NCBI RefSeq assembly: GCF_026262645.1
Contig: NZ_SHNO01000001.1
Coordinates: 2,356,001-2,420,000 of the forward strand
Direction of reading: 5' to 3'
DNA: 64,000 nucleotides
Source of the DNA: Candidatus Marimicrobium litorale
GTDB taxonomy: Bacteria; Pseudomonadota; Gammaproteobacteria; Pseudomonadales; Halieaceae
The notes under the pieces were generated by a model. It was not told the origin of the DNA. It saw only the letters and a list, made by a program, of their open reading frames with translations, and searched no databases. Below, piece after piece: positions 17,701 through 25,325 of this stretch (positions within the stretch are counted from its first letter, which is position 1; each line of letters opens with the position of its first letter). A program made the position numbers and the translations under genes.

Positions 17701-17892
17701 CATATCGAACATTGGTTAAATGGGGTAAAGGTTGTCAGCATAGAGCGCACCAGCAAGAAATGGAACGCGCTGGTTGCAGCCAGTAAATTTGCCGACATGC
17801 CCGACTTCGGAAAGTTCGCAGAAGGCTATATCGTTTTGCAGGATCACGGCGATCTGGTGTCGTATCGCAATATCCGCATACGCGAACTGTAG
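14707..17892 (+). CDS. Exported cytochrome c / beta-propeller / DUF1080 multidomain protein
   Basis: A 1061-residue envelope protein. Residues 5-30 are a signal anchor. About 75-250 is a beta-rich domain of the type that precedes heme domains in large planctomycete-like dehydrogenases. A class I cytochrome c domain follows with C286-x-x-C289-H290 and probable axial M337. About 390-770 resembles a sugar/sorbosone dehydrogenase-like propeller, with repeated GLRSDGS and RTPNGIALGTDNSLYVTDN segments. From about 845 to the end is DUF1080 (3-keto-disaccharide hydrolase family, PF06439), with LFDGETLAGW, GGNSGIFY and WNKVRIRIKDNHIEHWLNG. The mix suggests oxidation of a sugar coupled to glycoside cleavage with electrons passed to heme, but that is inference. 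It stands alone on the plus strand. Confidence 0.85.
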   Translation: MKKLIAYLLLMPLLLALLLSLGLFSIVQLGMVSPSELAFMSNLAKRDGPGAVIEILQGHLLGTESPFVTDPSYGRQQVEGRGNAPWVLRSNLDERPRILMFALAPHIWAAYDIQHQSLYQVWRGKVQFDGPAYNQQHGPQPHSEGAWYYRNENYSDWFIEVDGKRIPATIQYLGHEYGKDRKTAYMRFALSAEGYRLELTEQPEFALRDDGTPVFTRHFERLDNHQKITAGFSNTGNQYHIADGTLEIPLSDAIAIGPPESATSLLQSADRDIAKRGEAIIAGSDCLGCHAEGHRVSGPAWARIAGKFRGKAQEEVVSALATSVLEGGKGTWGQVPMPPHPELSREDAEAAVTYILGVDTTMAPLDSPLDDQGQAYMATPEYDYDILPKLTALHPSFRVEKVAPQGFEPRVGGMGLRSDGSLVVASWDLDGAVFLVDPEAPREQRVRRIAEGLHEPLGLTVVNDRIFVLQKQELTELIDTDGDDVIDLYRAASYDWPTSSNFHSFAFGLTHHEDDFYFLLSICVLPGGASCPDQYPTQGKLLRVDKNGDAVVHAAGFRTPNGIALGTDNSLYVTDNQGDWLPSSKFIEIEPGGFYGSRAVPDPGVISTQELPPSVWLPQDEVGNSPTQPLQLAEGPYAGQWIFGDIYNGGIKRVFLEEVDDRQQGAAFHFSAGFEAGVNRLLRAPDGSILVGEAGSRPNWGEYGKAWQGLERLIWVADRAFEMRAVRARSDGFDIELTQPLAEDIQLKLDDLLVKQWFYHPTEQYGGPKYDEQPLAVDTIQLSRDRRHIELRIPGLQAGYVVYLRLADRLRSASGAKLWTAEAWYTLNNIPTDDTEAAAPTRLVPAWRDLFDGETLAGWRNYGGNESDVSKWRVVDGTLVLEQDGIFPMWDLIKSAAFGGPAGDLIYYRESFRNFELSLEWKISPGGNSGIFYLVKDELENVPWHTGIEMQILDNELHSDGEIITHRAGDLYDLIAAKPETAKPAGEWNKVRIRIKDNHIEHWLNGVKVVSIERTSKKWNALVAASKFADMPDFGKFAEGYIVLQDHGDLVSYRNIRIREL

Positions 17893-18345
17893 GCCGGCAC
17901 AACAGTAACTCGCACCGTGGCCTGGCCGCTGCGGCGGCAGGATCAGCGGTAATGCTTGATTACCGAAACGTTTGAAGGCCGGAACACGCATGCCATCATC
18001 GTGACAACAACAGGGCGCCACCCACTATGGGGCGACTACACACCGCGGCAGGACAATCCAAGCAGCTCTCTTCAGCGAATCAACCCACGCGCCAAACACC
18101 ACGGCCTTATCGCGTCGGTCGCGCACCAAAAAATCGTGTTAACATCAAAGGCAACGGCAAGCCCTCGCTGAACAGGCCGGTCCAAACCCGTCAGCTCTTC
18201 GCGAGAATGCTCTGGTAGACGAGCAGCATAGTCGTTAAGGCTGGCGTGAGTGTCCGCAAGACATGCCATAGGCGGCGGGATAATCCCTGCCATACAACAA
18301 CCATCAAGATATTTAATTCAGCTATAGGGCCAGGCCGGTAATTAC
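17893..18345. other. Intergenic region with a weak hairpin
   Basis: About 450 bases with no supported gene. A hairpin with 7-bp arms and a 5-base loop lies at 17947-17965 (CGGTAAT/ATTACCG), 55 bases after the preceding stop; it lacks a U-run, so I call it only a possible terminator. The rest must contain the promoter of the sugar-lipid cluster. Confidence 0.45.
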
Positions 18346-19338
18346 GTGACAAGGGCGTCAAAACCGATTTTCCAATCCAGACCAGTCCAGCTCACGCTAG
18401 GATTGTTGATCGGTGGCGTATTTCTTTATCTCAGCATTCGCAATGTCAGCTGGGACACGTTCACTGCAGAGTTAGCTAGCATTAAGCCCGCCTGGATTAT
18501 ACTGGCACTGACCCTTTACTGGGTTGAACTGGGTGCAAGAGTTATACGCTGGAGAGTACTGCTGTCTCATTTGCAGACCCCGGTTTCAGACCGACAAATT
18601 TCTATCGCCTTCATCTCAGGATGCGCCGCCAACAACATCCTACCCGCAAAGCTGGGTGAGGCACTGAGGGCCGACTTGCTGGGCAGACTGGCTAATGTTT
18701 CGCGGGTGGCTGCATTCGGCTCGATTATTGTCGAACGCCTTTTTGACATGATGGCGATCCTGGGGATGACCGCCTGGGGCATTTGGTTTGCCACCACTGC
18801 TCATCCTGATACCCTCGCCGAAGTCAAACACGGTCTCACGCTGATAGCAGCGCCGGTTGCAGCCCTTACAGTCGTAGTCTGTTTTTTGGCAACACGACAA
18901 AACAACCCCATCAATCTGAGAATCAAAGCACTGACAGAAACGGCGCAAAATCTGGTGAAGGGTCTGAATGCCCTGCGCCACCCCTCCAGCTACGTGAAGC
19001 TGGTGATCAGTAGCGGGGTTATCTGGTCGCTCAACAGCATTACTATGTGGTGCATTCTCATGGCACTCGGCGTTCAGTTGAATGCGAGCCAAACTATTCT
19101 GCTGATCGGACTGACCGGAATAGCTGCGGCTATCCCCGCTGCACCGGCAGGCATAGGCACCTTGCAATACGCCTTTCATCTCGCCTCCGTGCTGTTTGAT
19201 TTTGCCCCCTCAGTGGCGCTGGTTGCCGCTACATTGGTGCAACTGGTACTGCTTGGCAGCGCAACGGCAGTCGGCGCACTGGCTTACAGCTTTGCTGTCT
19301 CCCACCACTTGTTAGCCGACAAGAGCGCGCAGCAATGA
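18346..19338 (+). CDS. Flippase-like integral membrane protein (LPG synthase TM / UPF0104 family)
   Basis: A 330-residue polytopic protein of the PF03706 family (AglD/YbhN-like, related to the membrane part of lysylphosphatidylglycerol synthase). It has about eight hydrophobic segments, a conserved WVELGARVIRWRVLL region after the second, an NNILPAKLGEALRADLL motif, and the GIAAAIPAAPAGIGTLQYA motif near the end, both typical of the family. The start is a GTG at 18346. Its last four bases overlap the DprE1-like gene, so the two are translationally linked. Such proteins are often found beside polyprenyl-phosphate sugar genes and are suspected of moving lipid-linked sugars; that role is inferred here. 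Confidence 0.82.
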   Translation: MTRASKPIFQSRPVQLTLGLLIGGVFLYLSIRNVSWDTFTAELASIKPAWIILALTLYWVELGARVIRWRVLLSHLQTPVSDRQISIAFISGCAANNILPAKLGEALRADLLGRLANVSRVAAFGSIIVERLFDMMAILGMTAWGIWFATTAHPDTLAEVKHGLTLIAAPVAALTVVVCFLATRQNNPINLRIKALTETAQNLVKGLNALRHPSSYVKLVISSGVIWSLNSITMWCILMALGVQLNASQTILLIGLTGIAAAIPAAPAGIGTLQYAFHLASVLFDFAPSVALVAATLVQLVLLGSATAVGALAYSFAVSHHLLADKSAQQ

Positions 19339-20666
19339 CAAACGGACTTTTAAGACAGAGTCGCTTTACAACCTTCGACGGCACATTAAGCCTCGTCACT
19401 GATCACCAGCGTCCCGATCGTTACAGTCACCTGGAATCGCTGGAGTACGACCGACCCCGTATTGCGCGGGGCGGCGGCTACGCCTACTCCGCCTCGAGCT
19501 TCGGAGCCGATTCGCTAGTGCAGGAAATGACATGCTTTAACCGATTCCTGAAATTCGATCCGGAAACGCTTGTCCTCACGGTAGAGGCCGGTGTCAGACT
19601 TATCGATATCATGACATGGGCAATCCCCCGCCACATGCATCTGCCTGTGCTGCCCGGTTATCCTCTGGTTACCGTGGGCGGGTGCGTTGCCGCAGACGTA
19701 CACGGTAAAAACCCATTCAAAGACGGCACCTTCGCGGACTGGGTCAAGGGACTTACACTCTATCATCCGCAAAAGGGTTATCAGGTTTGTTCCGCGATGA
19801 AGTCACCTGAATTGTTCGGAATGACCTGTGGCGGTTTTGGTATGACGGGCATCATCACTGAAGTGACACTGCAACTAGCTAAACTACCGGCTCCGGCGCT
19901 CGCCGTAACCGGGGCCAGCTTGCACAGCCTGCAAGAGGCATCTCGCACGCTGCTGTCCTGCGAGGCCGACATAGCTTACAGCTGGCATGACGCTTGCCCA
20001 GGACCCGGATTTGGCAAGGGGATAATGTATACGGGGCACTGGGCGCAGCAGGAAAAGGGTGCCGCCGACTCTCTGTCATTCACCCCCATGACGGCAAAAT
20101 CAAGGGCAACGCTGCCCTTTTCCGTCTGGAATGGCATCACAGCGCGCATGGCCAACAAGGCACTGTTACTGCAAAACGATATCGCAGGGGCCAGCCGAGC
20201 GACCGATATTTTGAAAGCATCGTTTCCATTTGCAACCAATCCGTATTTCCATAAACTCTTTGGAAAGCGGGGTCTACGGGAAACCCAGTTCCTCGTCAGT
20301 GAGGCGAATATTGAACGTTGCCTGGACGGATTGAAACAGTTGATTAACGCCACAGGCGCACCCACAATGATGATCTCGCTGAAACGTTTCAGGGGAGCGC
20401 AGCAGTCATTGAGCATGACCGGGACCGGCATCCTCGTAGCACTCGATTGTTTTCGCAACGCCAGGACAGAGTCTTTCATGGAAGCACTCGACGCACAGAT
20501 CCTTGAATTCGACGCCCAGCCCAACCTTTCCAAAGACTCCCGGCTTCCCGGAAGCATCGCCAAACAGACCCTGCCAGGCTTGGTGAAGTTCGAACAGACA
20601 TTGCACCGCTACGATAAGGACCGGCTGATGCGCTCCGAACTCTCTGACCGTCTTGGACTACAATGA
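19335..20666 (+). CDS. FAD-binding oxidoreductase, DprE1-like
   Basis: A 443-residue PCMH-type flavoprotein resembling decaprenylphosphoryl-ribose 2'-oxidase (DprE1). RGGGYAYSASS near residue 45 is the FAD-binding start; GYPLVTVGGCVAADVHGKN near 115 is the hallmark flavin segment with the conserved His; GGFGMTGIITEVTLQL follows. The C-terminal part has the cap-like LKRF and LDCF segments. It overlaps its neighbours on both sides by four bases, and the next gene encodes a DprE2-like reductase, the known partner. The pair would epimerise the 2'-hydroxyl of a polyprenyl-phosphate pentose, ribose to arabinose in mycobacteria. No gene for making the polyprenyl-phosphoribose substrate is seen nearby. 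Confidence 0.82.
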   Translation: MTNGLLRQSRFTTFDGTLSLVTDHQRPDRYSHLESLEYDRPRIARGGGYAYSASSFGADSLVQEMTCFNRFLKFDPETLVLTVEAGVRLIDIMTWAIPRHMHLPVLPGYPLVTVGGCVAADVHGKNPFKDGTFADWVKGLTLYHPQKGYQVCSAMKSPELFGMTCGGFGMTGIITEVTLQLAKLPAPALAVTGASLHSLQEASRTLLSCEADIAYSWHDACPGPGFGKGIMYTGHWAQQEKGAADSLSFTPMTAKSRATLPFSVWNGITARMANKALLLQNDIAGASRATDILKASFPFATNPYFHKLFGKRGLRETQFLVSEANIERCLDGLKQLINATGAPTMMISLKRFRGAQQSLSMTGTGILVALDCFRNARTESFMEALDAQILEFDAQPNLSKDSRLPGSIAKQTLPGLVKFEQTLHRYDKDRLMRSELSDRLGLQ

Positions 20667-21391
20667 CTTATCTTGTGGTGGGCGCTTCTTCCGGGCTTGG
20701 TCGCGCCCTTGCAGAACGCTTCGCGTCCGCCGGCAACGAACTCATCCTGGTCTCACGAGACAAGCGTGATACCGAGGCTTTGTCGGCACACCTGGCAATC
20801 CTGCACGGCGTTAAGGTAAGCCCTGTGACGATCGACTTGGCCAATAGCCCGCTTTCCTATGCCGAGATCGATGCAGCCTTACAGGTACATCAACCTCTGA
20901 AAGGCGTTCTGCTTCCAGCAGGCGCCAACGATAATGATGATGTGGTAGGGCTTAACGATGACAAGCTGACTTACCTAACTCGGGTGAACTACCTCGCACC
21001 CTGCGAACTTCTCAACCGCTATCTTCCTCTGCTAAAAGATAATGACGGTGTTGTCATTGGCTTTGGCAGCGTTGCAACCGCTCGCGGCAGAACCCAAAAC
21101 GCCGCCTACGCAGCTGCCAAGAGCGCACTTCAAGCTTACTTTGAAAGCCTGGCTCACAGCAGTGCTCAGAGCGGGTTGTGCTGCCAGTTTTACATACTTG
21201 GCTACCTGAACACCAACCTGGCCTTCGCGCAGGATCTACCATTCCCCATGGCTGCTCCAGACCGGATTGCGAACGTGGTATACAAACAGCGATTCACCAA
21301 CGGCAGGCGATTTTTGCCTCGCCCCTGGTATATGGTTTATCGTATCGTTCAGTTGCTACCGTGGTTCATTTATAAACGGCTTTCTTTTTAA
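20663..21391 (+). CDS. Short-chain dehydrogenase, DprE2-like
   Basis: A 242-residue SDR with the N-terminal nucleotide motif GASSGLGRALAERF, a catalytic-type YAAAKSAL (Tyr and Lys) preceded by GFGSVA with the Ser, and a hydrophobic C-terminal YMVYRIVQLLPWFIYKRL tail as in DprE2. Together with the upstream flavoprotein it would reduce the keto intermediate of a polyprenyl-phosphate sugar. The start overlaps the DprE1-like stop by four bases. General SDR membership is firm; the DprE2 role rests on the neighbour and the C-terminal membrane-associated tail. Confidence 0.82.
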   Translation: MTYLVVGASSGLGRALAERFASAGNELILVSRDKRDTEALSAHLAILHGVKVSPVTIDLANSPLSYAEIDAALQVHQPLKGVLLPAGANDNDDVVGLNDDKLTYLTRVNYLAPCELLNRYLPLLKDNDGVVIGFGSVATARGRTQNAAYAAAKSALQAYFESLAHSSAQSGLCCQFYILGYLNTNLAFAQDLPFPMAAPDRIANVVYKQRFTNGRRFLPRPWYMVYRIVQLLPWFIYKRLSF

Positions 21392-21395
21392 CGCT

Positions 21396-22133
21396 ATGAT
21401 TGAAGAAAAACCAGACATCAGCCTATTTTTCCCTGTGTATAACGACGCGAGCACGGTGGAGATCGTCGCACAACGCGCCTTGAGCCTGCTGAACGAGGTG
21501 GCGCGCAACTACGAGATCATTATCGTCGACGACGGATCTCCAGATGCCTCTGGAGAGATCGCGGACAGGCTCGCCGCAGAGAACGAGAAAATCAGTGTCC
21601 TTCATCACCCCGTCAATCAGGGCTATGGGGCGGCGATGAAAACCGGCATCGCCGCAAGCAATTTCGACCTCATTTGTATGATAGATGGTGATAACGAGTA
21701 TGATGTTTACGATCTGAAAAAGATGCTGGCCGTGCGGGAATACTACATGCTTGTGATTGCATTCAGGTATCGCAAGCTGTATTCCACAAAGCGTATTTTT
21801 ATTTCCTTCGTCTACAACGCGGTATTGCGCCTTTTGTTTACAAGTCCTTTCCGGGATATTTCGACAGGCATACGTCTGATCAATCGAAAAGTTGTCGATG
21901 AAATTGAGCTGTCTTCTAACAGCCCATTTATCGGCGCAGAGCTGACTTTGAAATCCATGTTGCGTGGCTTTCCTGTTGGAGAGGTTGGCATACAGACCTT
22001 TCCACGAGATTTCGGCACGGGTTCAGCGACCACACTGCCCAATATCATTGGGACGATCAAGGACATCTTACGCATTCGTAGGGAGGTTTTCTCCGACTCA
22101 TACGACCTGCCTGAAGGGCGCACCAGGAACTAG
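21396..22133 (+). CDS. Glycosyltransferase family 2 (polyprenyl-phosphate sugar synthase-like)
   Basis: A 245-residue GT2 with ISLFFPVYNDAST at the N-terminus, IIIVDDGSPDASGEI (first Asp pair), NQGYGAAMKTGI and CMIDGDNEYD (DxD metal site). The short length and the DPM1-like domain suggest transfer to a polyprenyl phosphate. The start at 21396 is chosen because it gives the normal GT2 N-terminus and lies four bases after the SDR stop; the frame stays open upstream inside that gene. It probably acts in the same sugar-lipid pathway as the DprE1/DprE2 pair. Confidence 0.85.
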   Translation: MIEEKPDISLFFPVYNDASTVEIVAQRALSLLNEVARNYEIIIVDDGSPDASGEIADRLAAENEKISVLHHPVNQGYGAAMKTGIAASNFDLICMIDGDNEYDVYDLKKMLAVREYYMLVIAFRYRKLYSTKRIFISFVYNAVLRLLFTSPFRDISTGIRLINRKVVDEIELSSNSPFIGAELTLKSMLRGFPVGEVGIQTFPRDFGTGSATTLPNIIGTIKDILRIRREVFSDSYDLPEGRTRN

Positions 22134-22142
22134 GGGCGAGCC

Positions 22143-22808
22143 ATGGAAGATCTTGCAAAGCTTTATCAAATCCGCTTTTCAGACGAAGCGCGCGATAAGA
22201 AAGATGCTGTTTGGAAGGTACTATGTGAGTCCTATTTTCAGCAATTCATAACCCCCTCCTCAACGGTGCTGGAAATTGCCTGTGGCTATGGCGAGTTCAT
22301 CCGGCACATTGCAGCATCTGACAAAATAGCCATCGACCTGAACCCGGACTCCGAGGAGTACCTGCCTGAGGACATACAATTTCACCTGGGGAGCGCAACC
22401 GATCTGAGCATGTTGGATGACAACTCGGTCGATGCCTGTTTCAGCAGTAACTTTTTTGAGCACTTGCCCAGCAAGGAAGTTATGGACGAAGTGCTGGCTG
22501 AGGCGCTCAGGGTCCTGCGACCCGGTGGCGTATATGTTGCCATGCAACCCAACCTGCGCTGTGAGCCGGGAAAGTACTGGGATTACTACGATCACGTTCT
22601 GCCATTAACAGACCGGTCTTGCCAGGAAGCGTTCTTCAAGGCGGGATTCGACGTAACGAAGGTTGTCGCCCGCTTCATCCCCTTCAGTACCGATTCGAAG
22701 CTCCCCCAACACCCGTTGCTGGTGAAGCTCTATGTTAATTTGCCACTGGTTTGGCCGCTACTTGGTGGCCAATTCGTTATCGTTGGGCGAAAACCGGCTA
22801 AGGTCTGA
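22143..22808 (+). CDS. Class I SAM-dependent methyltransferase
   Basis: A 221-residue protein with the SAM motif VLEIACGYGEFIRHI, then an acidic AIDLNPD segment, the motif IV/V region SSNFFEHL, and VLRPGGVYVAM. This is the Methyltransf_11/25 type seen in glycan and lipid clusters. It starts ten bases after the GT2 stop in the same unit, so it may methylate the sugar or lipid made there. Its last 11 bases overlap the end of the convergent membrane protein gene. Confidence 0.85.
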   Translation: MEDLAKLYQIRFSDEARDKKDAVWKVLCESYFQQFITPSSTVLEIACGYGEFIRHIAASDKIAIDLNPDSEEYLPEDIQFHLGSATDLSMLDDNSVDACFSSNFFEHLPSKEVMDEVLAEALRVLRPGGVYVAMQPNLRCEPGKYWDYYDHVLPLTDRSCQEAFFKAGFDVTKVVARFIPFSTDSKLPQHPLLVKLYVNLPLVWPLLGGQFVIVGRKPAKV

Positions 22809-24189
22809 GTGAGTCTGTAGTCAACGTTTGCTCCTCACAGGACGGATAGGGCCTGCAAGGCGGAATATAACGACCAGCCTTTACCGCCTTCGCAACAATT
22901 GAGGCAGTCGCACTCATCGGATAACCAATAACATAATATGGGGACTCGTTATAAGACTCATACCTGGCCGACAAGAACTGTTCAAGCGGACCGACAAACC
23001 GCTGATATGACCACACTGAATAACTGACCGCCAGCGCAAGCAACAAATAGGCCATAGAAGTCTTGAAAACGCTGAGTCTTAGCTGCATCTCCATCACCAG
23101 AGTGCACATCACCATGACGGAAAAAAAACCGTAACGGTTGTTAGATAATAACGCTGACTCCGGAGGGAGCATGGCCGAACGTCCCACGGCCACAGCCGCT
23201 AATGTTGCAACTGCAAACCAACAACACAAGATCAAGCGTACATCTTCTTCACGATAGTAGCGGAATGTTACGAAGCACAATAAGCCCAGCATAATTGACC
23301 CAAAACATACCGCTAGATGCGCATCTGTTGCAGTAATAGCGCCGCCCAGTATCACCATGAAGAAGGACGCGTATCGAATCAGGAGCTCGCTGACAGTTGG
23401 GTCAAGCAGGACCCTTGGATGACTTTTCGCTAGTTGGGCAAGCGCCTCCGCAGACAACTCCGGGGTCTCCGCGATAAAACCGATGCGCCAAACTAGCAGC
23501 ATTACAATCGATAACAATAGCCACAGGGCCGGGTAGATAACGGAACATCGTCTGTTCCAGAGAGACTGATGCAGCAGACTCGCCAGCCCAAATAACCACA
23601 CAATTTGGCCCGAAGCCAACGTCATCGACGACAAAGAACACAATAAAGCAGCAAGCAGAAAACGGGCGGGAGTCACACGATGCAGTGCAAAAATACAGGC
23701 AAATGCGTAGAAGTATACGTAGAAATAAGCCAGAGCTGGCTGGCCCCACAGGACTATCCTGTACGCCCGTAAATTCAGCAGTAGGAGCGCCGCCACCAGC
23801 ACATACAACCAACATCGACGATCGTTACGCGCCGCAATGTAAAACAGGAAAAGAATCAAAAGCAGCGCGATATTTCCCAGTACTGCCAACGTTCGGAAGT
23901 TGACATCCCCTTCGATGAGATACGCGATATACACCTGCAAACGAGATGCGCTGGTTCGGTGCTCGTTATACTGTCTGAACCCTTCCTGAAGCGCTGTCCA
24001 GAAACTGTCGGCGTCTGCAACCCGGTTCACGAATCGCAGGAAATCGATAATATCATCGTGGTAGGGAATATTAGGGGCGCTACTATACACAAACCATAGG
24101 TAGTGCAGGGCTAATACAGACAACAGGACAAAAGGGAGCCTACGTTCAAGCAGACTAGCGACGAATTGCGTTCGGGCTGAATTAGGCAT
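22798..24189 (-). CDS. Polytopic membrane protein, possible GT-C glycosyltransferase
   Basis: A 463-residue protein with about ten hydrophobic segments. After the first segment comes an acidic NIPYHDDIIDF loop, the place where GT-C glycosyltransferases carry their catalytic Asp pair. I do not recognise a specific family. It converges on the methyltransferase gene, overlapping by 11 bases, and lies beside the flippase and DprE-like genes, so a polyprenyl-phosphate-sugar-dependent transferase is a reasonable guess. The C-terminal 40 residues are soluble and contain a CRPYPSC pair of cysteines. Confidence 0.65.
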   Translation of the reverse strand: MPNSARTQFVASLLERRLPFVLLSVLALHYLWFVYSSAPNIPYHDDIIDFLRFVNRVADADSFWTALQEGFRQYNEHRTSASRLQVYIAYLIEGDVNFRTLAVLGNIALLLILFLFYIAARNDRRCWLYVLVAALLLLNLRAYRIVLWGQPALAYFYVYFYAFACIFALHRVTPARFLLAALLCSLSSMTLASGQIVWLFGLASLLHQSLWNRRCSVIYPALWLLLSIVMLLVWRIGFIAETPELSAEALAQLAKSHPRVLLDPTVSELLIRYASFFMVILGGAITATDAHLAVCFGSIMLGLLCFVTFRYYREEDVRLILCCWFAVATLAAVAVGRSAMLPPESALLSNNRYGFFSVMVMCTLVMEMQLRLSVFKTSMAYLLLALAVSYSVWSYQRFVGPLEQFLSARYESYNESPYYVIGYPMSATASIVAKAVKAGRYIPPCRPYPSCEEQTLTTDSLRP

Positions 24190-24387
24190 TCAGACACTCA
24201 ATCAAACGGGTTCTTGGGACCAGCGGCTGTGCAAATTTTTATTGTTTGCCGAGGCGCTGGTTTCGTTTGCCTTGCCGCAGGCTCCGGCGAAATCCAGATC
24301 GCCTTGAGTATACCTCGCACGCAACATGCCGAATACCGCCATGCGTATCCGGTGCAATATTCACTAACGAAGCGACGATGACGCGAC

Positions 24388-25026
24388 TCAGAGTTTGACG
24401 AGTTTGCGCAGCTTGTCCCGCACGATGACCAGTAGTCGTGTTCCAACCTGATCGCAATCCAGGGGGGTATCTGAAGCCATTAGTTGTCTTATGGAGGTAA
24501 CCTCCAATCCCTTGTAGCCACACGGGTTGATGCGCTCAAAGGGCTCGAGGTCCATGTCTGCATTCAGGGCGAGGCCATGGTAAGAGCAACCACGCCGCAC
24601 GCGCAAACCCAGAGAAGCGATCTTCCGCTCGCCTACATAGACGCCAGGTGCGCCCCGTCGAGTGACCGCCTCTATGTTATACGTTGCCAACACCGCAACA
24701 AGACTCTGCTCGATCAGTGTTACAAGGTCCCTGACACCTATGTTGCGGCGGCGCAGGTTCACCATGAGGTAAAGTACCCATTGCCCCGGACCGTGATAAG
24801 TGACTTGCCCACCCCGGTCCACTTGAATCACAGGAATGTCGCCCGGCGCGAGCACATGTTCCGCTTTGCCCGCCTGTCCTTGGGTAAAAACGGCAGGATG
24901 CTGCAACAGCCACAATTCATCCGGCGTATTGTCGTCCCGGGAGTCTGTAAACGCCCGCATGGCCTCAAGCGTCGGCTGATACTCAACAAGTCCGAGCTCG
25001 CGCATCAGTAATGTTGAATCCGTCAC
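24388..25026 (-). CDS. lipB: Octanoyltransferase LipB
   Basis: LipB transfers octanoate from acyl carrier protein to lipoyl domains. The 212-residue protein has [34 protein letters not shown] and [13 protein letters not shown] with the catalytic Cys at 169 and a Lys in the earlier motif. It lies three bases after ybeD in the usual dacA-ybeD-lipB order. The lipA gene that usually follows is absent here: the next gene downstream is the polytopic membrane protein. I see no lipA remnant in the 200-base gap. Confidence 0.96.
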   Translation of the reverse strand: MTDSTLLMRELGLVEYQPTLEAMRAFTDSRDDNTPDELWLLQHPAVFTQGQAGKAEHVLAPGDIPVIQVDRGGQVTYHGPGQWVLYLMVNLRRRNIGVRDLVTLIEQSLVAVLATYNIEAVTRRGAPGVYVGERKIASLGLRVRRGCSYHGLALNADMDLEPFERINPCGYKGLEVTSIRQLMASDTPLDCDQVGTRLLVIVRDKLRKLVKL

Positions 25027-25029
25027 TGA

Positions 25030-25299
25030 CTACATCACCATTTTAACATGCTCGATAGCCATGAGATCTACATGCAGGGCTTCCAGCTGCTCTTGACCCG
25101 TCGCGATGATAAAGACCGTGAGGGAAGTGAATGTGCCATTGCGACTGGGTCTGATTTCGATAGTCGCGTCATTGTACCCCGGTGCATGGCGCCCAAAAAC
25201 GTCCATCACCATAGGCTGAAATTCCTCGTGACTGCGGCCGAGAACCTTGACCGGGTATTCACACGGAAACTCGATTTTTGGCGCGTCGGTTTCACTCAT
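25030..25299 (-). CDS. ybeD: YbeD/DUF493 family protein
   Basis: An 89-residue protein with IEFPCEYPVKVLGRS at the start and RPSRNGTFTSLTV in the middle, the conserved stretches of the small ACT-like DUF493/UPF0250 family. Its position between dacA and lipB is conserved in gammaproteobacteria, and the gaps (26 and 3 bases) suggest one transcript. Its exact role is not established. Confidence 0.93.
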   Translation of the reverse strand: MSETDAPKIEFPCEYPVKVLGRSHEEFQPMVMDVFGRHAPGYNDATIEIRPSRNGTFTSLTVFIIATGQEQLEALHVDLMAIEHVKMVM

Positions 25300-25325
25300 A
25301 CGACAACATTACGCCTCCGGCTTAA

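Noticed and set aside
24198-24446. Possible remnant of lipA after lipB
   Set aside because: I looked for the CxxxCxxC radical-SAM motif and other LipA blocks and saw none; the frames overlap lipB.
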